Shown here in pieces: positions 1 through 5,646 of a stretch of DNA of 5,861 nt (position 1 is its first letter; each line of letters begins with the position of its first letter). Both the position numbers and the translations under genes were made by a program. A model generated the notes under the pieces. That model searched no databases and had not been told where the DNA came from. It saw only the letters and a list, made by a program, of their open reading frames with translations. The DNA comes from Acidobacteriota bacterium. GTDB taxonomy: Bacteria; Acidobacteriota; Vicinamibacteria; Vicinamibacterales; UBA2999. The stretch is from contig JADZBZ010000151.1 in NCBI GenBank assembly GCA_020851835.1, positions 1 through 5,861 of the forward strand, written 5' to 3'.

Positions 1-277
1 GATCGACCAGGATCGGCGAGAGCCCGGTCTTGATGACGTGAGCGCCGAGTCCCCAGATGATCGCCCGCCCCGACCGGCGCGCCTGCAGCACGTCGGCCAC
101 GACGTGGCAGAAGTCGCCAGCGGCCAGCAGACGCGGAAGGCGCGCGAAGAAGCCGGCCAGGCCATCGCCCACGCGGTGGGGCCGGGCGCACTGCGACACG
201 CTCACCTTGCCAGGGCGCGACGCCAGCGGATAGGTGCGAACCCTGGACAGGTCGAATTCTTCGTAGGGTAGCTTCAT
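1..277 (-). CDS. Conserved protein of unknown function, N-terminal 92 residues (partial, runs off left edge)
   Basis: The frame is open from an ATG at 277-275 to the window edge, so only the N-terminus is present. It begins MKLPYEEFDLSRVRTYPL and continues to a conserved-looking glycine-rich stretch, IIWGLGAHVIKTGLSPILVD, at residues 73-92. No signal peptide or membrane segment is visible, so a cytoplasmic protein is likely. The WGxGAHVIKTGLSP segment resembles an uncharacterised bacterial family that I remember as distantly similar to deoxyhypusine synthase or other nucleotide-binding Rossmann-like proteins. That assignment is tentative and no catalytic residue can be checked here. No good Shine-Dalgarno sequence precedes the ATG. 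The gene follows queA in the same direction after 72 bases, so co-transcription is possible. I am confident that it is coding, because codon use and the protein pattern are coherent, but not of its function. Confidence 0.75.
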   Translation of the reverse strand, partial: MKLPYEEFDLSRVRTYPLASRPGKVSVSQCARPHRVGDGLAGFFARLPRLLAAGDFCHVVADVLQARRSGRAIIWGLGAHVIKTGLSPILVD

Positions 278-320
278 GGAAGGCGTCGGGCTGTGGTTTC
301 AGTCACGGGGCTTACAACGT

Positions 321-355
321 CCTAAAGCCTAGAGCCTGCAGCTTAGAGCCTACAA
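321..355. repeat. Five tandem degenerate 7-base repeats overlapping the queA stop codon
   Basis: On the plus strand five consecutive heptamers read CCTAAAG, CCTAGAG, CCTGCAG, CTTAGAG and CCTACAA, with consensus CCTAVAG. A further similar unit, CTTACAA, lies at 311-317, separated by three bases. The last unit (349-355) overlaps the 3' end of queA, and its CTA is the complement of the queA TAG stop codon at 352-350. The array fills about half of the gap between queA and the next gene. Degenerate heptamer arrays are known in some bacterial genomes, such as the short tandemly repeated repetitive sequences of cyanobacteria. Whether this one belongs to a genome-wide family cannot be seen from one copy. 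Confidence 0.7.
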
Positions 356-1399
356 GATCACCATCGCGTCGCCGTAGCTGTAGAACCGGTACCGGTGTGC
401 GACCGCTTCCCGGTACGCTGCCAGGACGTGCTCGCGGCCGGCGAAAGCCGATACCAGCATCAACAACGATGACCTCGGCAGGTGGAAGTTCGTGATGAGG
501 CCGGAGACGATTCGGAACCGGTGGCCCGGGTGAATGAAGAGACCGGTTTCGCCCGACTGCGGCGCCACGTGTCCGCCTTCAGAGACGGCCAACGACTCGA
601 GCGTCCGGGTGGTCGTTGTCCCGACGGCAACGATCCGGCGGCCCGCGCCAAGGGCACGGGATAGGGCCGCCGCGGCCGGGGCCGTCACGCCGAAGTGCTC
701 GGGCTCCACCGAGTGCTGCTCGACCTCCTCGGCGCGCACGGGCTGGAACGTGCCGTATCCCACGTGCAGCGTGATGGTCGTCCGTTCGATTCCGCGCGCG
801 TCGAGAGCGTCGACGAGGGCAGGCGTGAAGTGCAGGCCGGCCGTCGGCGCGGCAATGCTGCCCTCGGCCCGGGCGAAGATGGTCTGGTACCGGTCGCGGT
901 CCGACGGCAGGTCCTCCCGCTTCACGTACGGCGGCAGCGGCATGTGCCCGACTGCGTGAATCGCCTCGCGGACCGCGCCCCCGCCCATGGCCGCCAGGCG
1001 CACGACGCGGCGCCCGTGGAAGTGGCGGCTGAGCACCTCGGCCTCCAGCGCCACGCCCTCGCGCTCGAACACCATTCGCGATCCCGGCTTGAGGCGCTGC
1101 CCGGGATGCACGAGCGCGACCCAGGTGTCCGGCTCCTCGGCCGGGCGAATCAGCAGGCACTCTGAAAGGCCGCCTCCCGGCAGCCTCCGCCCGATGAGCC
1201 GTGCCGGGAAGACGCGCGTGTCGTTGACGACAAGGAGATCGCCGGGCCCAAGCAGCGTGGGAAGGTCGGCAAACGTCCGGTGCGCGATCGCCCCGTCCGG
1301 CCGAGACAACCCGAGCAGACGCGACGCCCCGCGGTCGGTCGGCGGCATCTGGGCGATGAGATCCGAAGGCAGGTCGAAATCGAACTCGGCGACGCGCAC
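350..1399 (-). CDS. queA: tRNA preQ1(34) S-adenosylmethionine ribosyltransferase-isomerase
   Basis: QueA transfers and isomerises the ribosyl group of S-adenosylmethionine onto 7-aminomethyl-7-deazaguanine at position 34 of GUN-anticodon tRNAs, giving epoxyqueuosine, the penultimate step of queuosine synthesis. It acts in the cytoplasm. Family signatures run along the whole length: FDFDLPSDLIAQ (residues 6-17), LLVVNDTRVFPARLIG (55-70), the stretch ending IAAPTAGLHFT (182-192), LHVGYGTFQPV (211-221), VAVGTTTTRTLES (257-269) and ITNFHLPRSSLLMLVSAFAG (302-321). The product is 349 residues, normal for the family. The start is GTG at 1399-1397: it puts the expected RVAEFDFDLP right at the N-terminus, and no other ATG or GTG suits. 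Upstream in-frame codons are open but do not look like QueA. No clear ribosome binding site precedes the GTG. The gene lies 95 bases after an acetyltransferase, so it may be read from the upstream transcript. The identification is firm; no other queuosine gene is visible here. Confidence 0.96.
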   Translation of the reverse strand: MRVAEFDFDLPSDLIAQMPPTDRGASRLLGLSRPDGAIAHRTFADLPTLLGPGDLLVVNDTRVFPARLIGRRLPGGGLSECLLIRPAEEPDTWVALVHPGQRLKPGSRMVFEREGVALEAEVLSRHFHGRRVVRLAAMGGGAVREAIHAVGHMPLPPYVKREDLPSDRDRYQTIFARAEGSIAAPTAGLHFTPALVDALDARGIERTTITLHVGYGTFQPVRAEEVEQHSVEPEHFGVTAPAAAALSRALGAGRRIVAVGTTTTRTLESLAVSEGGHVAPQSGETGLFIHPGHRFRIVSGLITNFHLPRSSLLMLVSAFAGREHVLAAYREAVAHRYRFYSYGDAMVIL

Positions 1400-1494
1400 T
1401 CGCTGAGTGTATCGCCCGACAGGCGGCGGGATGGCCTCGTCCGGCAGGCGGCGGGCAATCGGAACAGATGACGAGGGAAACGTGCGCGGAGAGG

Positions 1495-2154
1495 CTAGTG
1501 AACGACCGGTGGACGACCGCGGCGCTGCAGGTGCCAGTCTTCGGCCAGGATGGACCAGAGCACCTGGTCCAGGAACTGCCCGCCTCGCTTGAACGAACGG
1601 CGCAACACGCCTTCCTGCACCGCACCCACCTTGCGAAGGGCGCCATTGCCCCGGCCGTTCATCACCGCGGCCCGTGCCTCGAGACGGAGAGCGCCAATCG
1701 TCTCGAAGGCGAACTCGAGCACGCGCCGGGCGCAGCCCAGAAACAGTCCGGTGCCCCAGTAGTCCGAACCCAGCACGAAGCCCCACTCCGCGGTCACGAA
1801 GCCGGTTTCGAGCGCCCGCACTTGAAACAGGCCGACCACGTGATCGCAGCCGGCTGGCACCACGCCATAACAGGCGCACGCGCCGGCCTCGCGCTCGCGG
1901 TGTGTCCACGTGATGAAGCGTTCGAAGCCCTGGACCGTCGTGGGCGGCGGCGAGATGAACCGCGCCACTTCGGCGGTGCCCAAGTAGGCGAGCATCGAGG
2001 GTGCATCGTCCGGGCGCAGCTCGCGAAGCGTGAACTTCTCAGAAGCCAGGACCGGAAGGCCGCGCCGCCAGTCGGCCGCGATCGCGCCAGCCACGCCCGC
2101 CGCGCTTGTCGGCGCCGGGCGTTCGGGCTTGGCGTGAAACGGCGTCTTCTCCAT
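1495..2154 (-). CDS. GNAT-family N-acetyltransferase, RimJ/RimL type (downstream paralogue)
   Basis: This 219-residue protein belongs to the GCN5-related acetyltransferase superfamily, which moves acetyl from acetyl-CoA to an amine. The RimJ/RimL branch acts on protein N-termini, but many relatives act on small molecules, and the substrate cannot be read from sequence. After a roughly 28-residue Ala/Pro-rich N-terminus the fold begins at WRRGLPVL, with TLRELRPDDAPSMLAYL (42-58), TAEWGFVL (121-128), the acetyl-CoA pyrophosphate-loop region DYWGTGL (131-137), and RLEARAAVMNGRGNGALRKV (157-176) leading into EGVLRRSF. It lacks the Glu-Ala that usually follows the loop (LGC at 139-141). The start is ATG at 2154-2152, with only a weak G-rich sequence upstream. 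It lies 73 bases after a close paralogue on the same strand; a hand alignment gave about 104 identities in 180 positions. Family call is firm, substrate unknown. Confidence 0.9.
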   Translation of the reverse strand: MEKTPFHAKPERPAPTSAAGVAGAIAADWRRGLPVLASEKFTLRELRPDDAPSMLAYLGTAEVARFISPPPTTVQGFERFITWTHREREAGACACYGVVPAGCDHVVGLFQVRALETGFVTAEWGFVLGSDYWGTGLFLGCARRVLEFAFETIGALRLEARAAVMNGRGNGALRKVGAVQEGVLRRSFKRGGQFLDQVLWSILAEDWHLQRRGRPPVVH

Positions 2155-2227
2155 CTGTCAACCCCGCTCAGTCGGTCTCGGTCTCGACTGCGAACCAGTG
2201 TTCGTTTCGGCGCGGTGCCTGTGGACA

Positions 2228-2917
2228 CTAGTGCAGGATGAACGGAATTCGTCTCGCTCTCGCCTGACGCCAATCGTCCGCGAGGATCGACCACAAGGCC
2301 TGATCCATCACCCGGCCGTCTTTGTGGAACGCCCGCCGCAGTACGCCTTCGTGCACGGCGCCCACCTTGCGGAGCGCGCCGTTGCCGCGGCCGTTGGCCA
2401 CCGCCGATCTGGCTTCGAGCCGGTGCACACCCAGCGTGTCGACCGCGAAGTCCACGACCATGCGGGCGGCTTCCACGAAGCAGCCCGTGCCCCAATGCGC
2501 CGACGCGATGGCAAAACCCCACTCAGCGGTCTCGAAGCTGCCATCGACCCGCCGAACCTGAAACAGCCCGATCGCCTCGTCGCCCCCGTCGGGCACGACG
2601 GCGAAGCAGAGCGCGCTCCCCTGGCGGCGCTCCTGGCCCGACCAGGCGACAAAGCGCTCGAAGCCTCGGATGGTGCCGGGGGGCGTGGTGATGAACCGTG
2701 CCACGGCCTCGGCCGTCATGGTTGCCAGCAGGCATGGCGCGTCCGAGAGCCGCAGCTCCCGGAGCGTCAGAGCGGTGCCGACCAAGGTCGGGAGTTCGGC
2801 GCGCCAATCAGAGGTGCCGGGCGCAACCAGGGGCGACGGCAGCAGGGCCAGCGGAGCCTGATGAGGGGTGGAAGGCGCGGCTGGCGCGCTTTGTCCACCA
2901 TTGACCACCGAGGCCAT
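2228..2917 (-). CDS. GNAT-family N-acetyltransferase, RimJ/RimL type (upstream paralogue, coupled to protease)
   Basis: This 229-residue acetyltransferase is paralogous to the next gene downstream. An approximately 37-residue Pro/Ala-rich leader, probably disordered, precedes the fold, which starts at WRAELPTL. Family features are TLRELRLSDAP (51-61), TAEWGFAI (130-137), the acetyl-CoA loop region HWGTGCFVEA (141-150) with the usual Glu-Ala, and NGRGNGALRKVGAV (175-188) followed by EGVLRRAF. There is no signal peptide, so it should be cytoplasmic. The ATG at 2917-2915 begins two bases after the protease TAG stop, and a GGGGGAG at 2934-2928, inside the last protease codons and ten bases before the ATG, can serve as ribosome binding site. 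Translation is therefore probably coupled to the protease. Acetylation of a protein N-terminus, an amino sugar or another small amine are all possible; the sequence does not decide. Confidence 0.9.
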   Translation of the reverse strand: MASVVNGGQSAPAAPSTPHQAPLALLPSPLVAPGTSDWRAELPTLVGTALTLRELRLSDAPCLLATMTAEAVARFITTPPGTIRGFERFVAWSGQERRQGSALCFAVVPDGGDEAIGLFQVRRVDGSFETAEWGFAIASAHWGTGCFVEAARMVVDFAVDTLGVHRLEARSAVANGRGNGALRKVGAVHEGVLRRAFHKDGRVMDQALWSILADDWRQARARRIPFILH

Positions 2918-2919
2918 GA

Positions 2920-5202
2920 CTAGAACACTCCCCCACGCGTCTGGCTGGTGCCGATGCTCCTGCCGCTTTCGGGCTCGATGACGTTCAGCCCGGTCGAGTA
3001 GGCGGGCGGCAGTCCCGGATCTTCGCCGCCGTCAACGTTCTCGCCCCAGACGATGTTCTCTCCCCACACGATGTTTTCGCCCCACACGATGTTCTGACCG
3101 TCCACCGTCGAACTGGGGGTGACGCCCTGCGTGAGCCACCAGCCACCGGTCGGCACGGTCGGATTGAGCACCGAGGCCAGCTGGGCCGCGCCCGTCACAT
3201 TGAGCGACCCGGCACCCTGGGTGAGCCGGTCGTACGGCGAGCCGTTGGCGTCGGTCATCAGGAAGGCTGTGTGCTGCAGCATCGCCTTTACGGCGTTGGG
3301 CGTGTGCTTGACACCGAAGGTGCTCTCCGATGACTCCAGCACCAGCGCCACCGCTCCGCTGACCACGCCGGCGGCCATGCTGGTGCCGCTCAGCATGAGC
3401 GACACGTTCTGGCTGAACAGCGGACCGTGCAACGACGGGTAGGTCGTGTAAAGCGTCTGCCCCGGCAGGGCCAGCGAAACCATGTGATGACCGGGCGCGA
3501 CCAGGTCGGGCTTGCCGTAGCCGTCCATCCACGTCGGTCCGCGCGAGCTGTAGTCGGCGATGAGATCGTCGGTCCGCGAGGTCGTGTCGAGCGTCTTCAC
3601 CGCACCCACGGAAATAGCCGACGGCGCATTGCCCGGCGAGGTGACGCCCGCGTAGCCGACCTGGCCCGTCACGGGGTTCTTGCCAACGTTGCCGGCTGAG
3701 ACGACGACGACGATGCCGGCCCGGACGGCTGATTCGACGGCCTGCACGAGCGGATCGCTGGCCGCCGATTCGAAAATCGGGTGGCCGAGCGAGAGATTCA
3801 GCACGTCGATGCCGTAGGTCTGCCGGTAGGCGACGGCCCACTGGATGGCGTTGAGCACGTTGCTGGTCGAACCGGCGCCCGTGGCATCGAGAACACGAAG
3901 GCTGACGAAGCTCACATCGGGGGCGACCCCCGCCATCTCACCCATGCTGCCGCCGGCCAGTCCGGCGACGTGCGTGCCGTGGCCGTAGGGATCTGCCGCC
4001 AACGTTTGGGGCGGGTTCGGGTTGCCCGACGTGAAGTCGCGCGAGGTCTTGATGCGCGCCTGGCTGCCCGCCAACTGCAGGCCCGAGTCGATAACGGCAA
4101 TCGTCACGCCCGCTCCAGTCAGGTTCGTGGTCTGCACCGGCGCCCGGTAGGTCACCGTCAGCAAAGGACGGTTGGCGACGGACCAATCCTCGGAGGTCGC
4201 CACGCGGAACGCACTGGACGTGTTCTGGAAGAGCACCCAGCCGTGGTTGGCCTCGCCGTTCACCCAGGCTTGCACGGCGCTAGTCAGGCCGGCGCCCGAC
4301 AGGGTCCGGTGGCCGGTGGCGCTCAGCACGCTGACCGAGGCGTCGGCCGAACTGCCCGCCTCGACATCGTCGAACTGAAGGCCGGGGCCGGAGGTGGCAA
4401 CGCTCATCCACGAATCGCTTGCGGACCACGGCACCAGCATGCGGTGGGCGGAGAGCTCAGCGGCCGGCGAGCCACCCGACTTCTGTGTCACCTGCAATGT
4501 CACAGAGGTGATGGTGGCGCCCGGAGGAATCTGCGAGGACCCCGTGCCGACCAGGCCGTCGAACCGGAGTAGCATCCCCGAGGGAAACAGGCCGTAGCCT
4601 TCGACCCACACGGACGAAGCCGTGGGATAGGCCGACAGTGGGCTGTAGAAGTCGGTGCTGCCGTCCACCGTGCCGGTGTAGCCGGAGGATCCCTGCCGGT
4701 AGCTCGTGGTGGTGGTGGTCGAGCTCGAGGCTTCCAGGCCCAACGTGCGGCGCAGCGAGTATCCGCCGTTCTCGGCCGCGCCGGTGACCTCGCTCGCCAA
4801 ACCACTTGAGCGCACCACGGCGTCGGTGGAGATCGAGAGGACGTCGCGATCCCGCGAAAGCTGCCGCAACATGCGCCGAGGTAGCCGCGTCGCCACCGCC
4901 TCGATCACGGCCAGGTCGGCCGTGACGGCGGCGCCCTGCGCGCGGAGCCGCCGGATGATGCCTCGTCGAGCCCCGGGACGGAGCCGGACGATGACCTTCT
5001 CGGGGGCCTCCTCATTTCGGCTGGTGGCGACGCGGTGCCGGAGTTGCCGGTCGAGCTTGAGGTCGTCGGAGCCGGCCGACCGCCCCTGGGCACCAATCGG
5101 TGCGGAGACGGCGACCAGGACGGCCAGCACCCAGGCCAACGTCGCGCGACCCCAGACGCACTTCGCTCGAATGCCCGAACTCTCGTTGACGCAAGGTTTC
5201 AC
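2920..5202 (-). CDS. Secreted subtilisin-like serine protease (S8) with DNRLRE-type insert and C-terminal NIVWGE repeats
   Basis: A 760-residue exported endopeptidase of family S8. A signal peptide (hydrophobic core about 20-38, possible cleavage after the Ala of PIGAQG) is followed by an I9-like propeptide (about 68-130, starting EKVIVRLRPG), a Ser/Thr-rich linker with five threonines (162-166), and a DNRLRE-type beta domain (about 176-353) with the marks VQAWVNGEANHGWVLF and RPLLTVTYRAP. The catalytic domain covers about 363-680, with Asp372 in VIDSG, His408 in GHGTHVAG, oxyanion Asn505 in SAGN and Ser608 in GTSMAAG, so it should be active. Three exact NIVWGE copies (704-721) precede an acidic, Gly/Pro-rich tail without PEP-CTERM, LPXTG or membrane anchor. 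After the signal peptide there is no cysteine. The GTG start at 5202-5200 is chosen because GAGGAG lies six bases upstream; a TTG nine codons earlier is open but has no comparable site. A secreted, self-processed protease is likely; its substrate is unknown. It heads the putative unit with the two acetyltransferases. Confidence 0.94.
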   Translation of the reverse strand: MKPCVNESSGIRAKCVWGRATLAWVLAVLVAVSAPIGAQGRSAGSDDLKLDRQLRHRVATSRNEEAPEKVIVRLRPGARRGIIRRLRAQGAAVTADLAVIEAVATRLPRRMLRQLSRDRDVLSISTDAVVRSSGLASEVTGAAENGGYSLRRTLGLEASSSTTTTTSYRQGSSGYTGTVDGSTDFYSPLSAYPTASSVWVEGYGLFPSGMLLRFDGLVGTGSSQIPPGATITSVTLQVTQKSGGSPAAELSAHRMLVPWSASDSWMSVATSGPGLQFDDVEAGSSADASVSVLSATGHRTLSGAGLTSAVQAWVNGEANHGWVLFQNTSSAFRVATSEDWSVANRPLLTVTYRAPVQTTNLTGAGVTIAVIDSGLQLAGSQARIKTSRDFTSGNPNPPQTLAADPYGHGTHVAGLAGGSMGEMAGVAPDVSFVSLRVLDATGAGSTSNVLNAIQWAVAYRQTYGIDVLNLSLGHPIFESAASDPLVQAVESAVRAGIVVVVSAGNVGKNPVTGQVGYAGVTSPGNAPSAISVGAVKTLDTTSRTDDLIADYSSRGPTWMDGYGKPDLVAPGHHMVSLALPGQTLYTTYPSLHGPLFSQNVSLMLSGTSMAAGVVSGAVALVLESSESTFGVKHTPNAVKAMLQHTAFLMTDANGSPYDRLTQGAGSLNVTGAAQLASVLNPTVPTGGWWLTQGVTPSSTVDGQNIVWGENIVWGENIVWGENVDGGEDPGLPPAYSTGLNVIEPESGRSIGTSQTRGGVF
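2928..2934 (-). promoter_or_regulatory. Candidate ribosome binding site of the first acetyltransferase, inside the protease gene
   Basis: GGGGGAG lies in the final codons of the protease, ten bases before the acetyltransferase ATG. The protease stop codon falls between this site and the ATG, an arrangement typical of translational coupling. The purine run also encodes Gly residues of the protease, so part of the match could be coincidental. Confidence 0.45.
3040..3093 (-). repeat. Three tandem 18-base repeats encoding NIVWGE x3
   Basis: Three 18-base units at 3076-3093, 3058-3075 and 3040-3057 differ from one another at only a few bases, and each encodes Asn-Ile-Val-Trp-Gly-Glu. A shortened unit follows as Asn-Val-Asp-Gly-Gly-Glu. 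The nucleotide similarity points to recent expansion or homogenisation by slippage, while the identical protein units suggest selection. Related C-terminal runs of the type xNIVWGx occur, from memory, in other S8 peptidases of soil bacteria; no function is established to my knowledge. Confidence 0.9.
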
Positions 5203-5208
5203 GTTGTT

Positions 5209-5214
5209 CTCCTC
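5209..5214 (-). promoter_or_regulatory. Ribosome binding site of the protease, decides the GTG start
   Basis: GAGGAG lies six bases (AACAAC) before the GTG at 5202-5200. It is the best Shine-Dalgarno match seen in the window and is why the GTG is preferred over the in-frame TTG at 5229, from which this site would fall inside the coding sequence. Confidence 0.8.
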
Positions 5215-5221
5215 GTTGTCT

Positions 5222-5240
5222 GCCCCCAATTCACGGGGAC
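5222..5240 (-). promoter_or_regulatory. Short leader hairpin just upstream of the protease ribosome binding site
   Basis: In the minus-strand transcript GUCCCC (5240-5235) can pair with GGGGGC (5227-5222) around a seven-base loop, giving six pairs of which one is G-U. It ends seven bases before the GAGGAG site. It could affect translation or simply be chance in GC-rich DNA. Confidence 0.3.
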
Positions 5241-5282
5241 GGCCATTGCGGTTCCCGCTAACGCAAGTTCGATTCCAGTCTT

Positions 5283-5312
5283 GTTATCGGTCAGCAAGTC
5301 GTTCTACTTCAA
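5283..5312 (-). promoter_or_regulatory. Candidate promoter for the protease unit
   Basis: On the minus strand TTGAAG (5312-5307) and GATAAC (5288-5283) are separated by 18 bases; each matches four of six positions of the sigma-70 consensus hexamers. This would give a leader of roughly 70-75 bases. It lies in the AT-rich part of the gap. Promoter consensus in this organism is unknown, so this is a guess from position and resemblance. Confidence 0.3.
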
Positions 5313-5344
5313 TTACTTACGCTTTCGCATCGTTCGGAAATGAC

Positions 5345-5356
5345 GTCGGATCCGAC
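5345..5356. promoter_or_regulatory. Perfect 12-base palindrome, possible operator
   Basis: GTCGGATCCGAC is its own reverse complement. It lies upstream of the TTGAAG/GATAAC candidate promoter and eight bases downstream of a minus-strand TATAAA (5370-5365), either of which would be a normal place for a repressor or activator site. No regulator gene is visible in the window, and a palindrome of this length can also be chance. Confidence 0.3.
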
Positions 5357-5364
5357 CCGTGTTG

Positions 5365-5370
5365 TTTATA
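5365..5370 (-). promoter_or_regulatory. Alternative -10-like element for the protease unit
   Basis: TATAAA on the minus strand matches five of six bases of the sigma-70 -10 consensus, in otherwise GC-rich DNA. No recognisable -35 element lies 16-18 bases upstream and there is no extended -10 TG, so support is weak. If used, the leader would be about 155 bases and the palindrome at 5345-5356 would sit near the start of transcription. Confidence 0.25.
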
Positions 5371-5575
5371 GAATGAACAGACACAGAACGACTGAGAGGT
5401 GCATTTACTGCATCACTGGCAGAATCGTTAGGATTTCAAGGCTGTTGGCGTCTTGCTTCGATCTGAGACACACGACTCAGGATCGGACAGACGCGCGGGC
5501 TCCTGCACAGCTCTGCTCGCCCGTGCAAGCGCGGCTGTCGTCTGGAACACCGGAAGCGGGAGGAAAGGGAAGGAT

Positions 5576-5603
5576 GCGGCGCACGCTGCCGGGCGTGCAC
5601 CGC
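5576..5603 (-). terminator. Probable terminator hairpin of fabH
   Basis: Read on the minus strand, GCGGTGCACGC (5603-5593) pairs with GCGTGCGCCGC (5586-5576) around the six-base loop CCGGCA, giving 11 pairs with a single G-U. It begins 43 bases after the fabH stop codon and is followed by a pyrimidine-rich stretch (ATCCTTCCCTTTCCTCCC) without a pure T run. Stem strength and position fit a terminator; the imperfect T tract means it could be partly leaky or need Rho. Confidence 0.55.
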
Positions 5604-5646
5604 TAGGTTCAGGAGAGACCGGGGGCCGGGGGCGGGGCCTGGTGTG

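Larger units (their letters stand above)
5203..5646. other. Intergenic region between fabH and the protease, no supported gene
   Basis: This 444-base stretch has no convincing coding sequence on either strand. Its right third, next to fabH, is GC-rich and holds a G-rich tract and a hairpin that is a likely terminator. The part from about 5240 to 5460 is clearly AT-richer than the genes: 83 G or C in 180 bases at 5281-5460 by hand count. It holds candidate promoter elements, a 12-base palindrome and a short leader hairpin. The most natural reading is the end of the fabH transcript followed by an independent promoter for the protease unit. Confidence 0.7.

Noticed and set aside
1420..1455. An 11-base direct repeat, CAGGCGGCGGG, at 1420-1430 and 1445-1455 upstream of queA.
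   Set aside because: Short, GC-rich and only two copies; expected by chance in such composition.
579..1646. A 355-codon minus-strand frame across queA and part of the acetyltransferase.
   Set aside because: It is a shifted frame over two recognised genes, with Arg/Ala-rich low-complexity translation and no motif.
1400..1909. In-frame extension of queA to 519 residues.
   Set aside because: The extra N-terminus is Arg-rich, overlaps the acetyltransferase in another frame and does not resemble QueA; the GTG at 1399 gives normal family length.
3040..3093. Tandem 18-base repeats considered as a CRISPR-like array.
   Set aside because: Units are contiguous, without spacers, and stay in the protease reading frame with identical hexapeptides.
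3781..4572. A 263-codon plus-strand open frame opposite the protease.
   Set aside because: It is antisense to a gene with clear S8 and DNRLRE motifs, its product is rich in Arg, His, Gly and Ala without any domain, and such frames are common opposite GC-rich genes.
5246..5266. TTGCG / CGCAA and the overlapping GCGG / CCGC pairings in the leader, which could suggest alternative RNA structures.
   Set aside because: Stems of only four and five pairs do not support a riboswitch or attenuator.
5460..5484. Imperfect inverted repeat GATCTGAG / CTCAGGATC around an eight-base spacer.
   Set aside because: The stem is short and needs a bulged base; too weak to call a regulatory site or terminator.
5340..5606. 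An 88-codon plus-strand frame in the intergenic region.
   Set aside because: No ribosome binding site or recognisable motif, and it crosses the AT-rich promoter region and the fabH terminator hairpin; it is probably chance.
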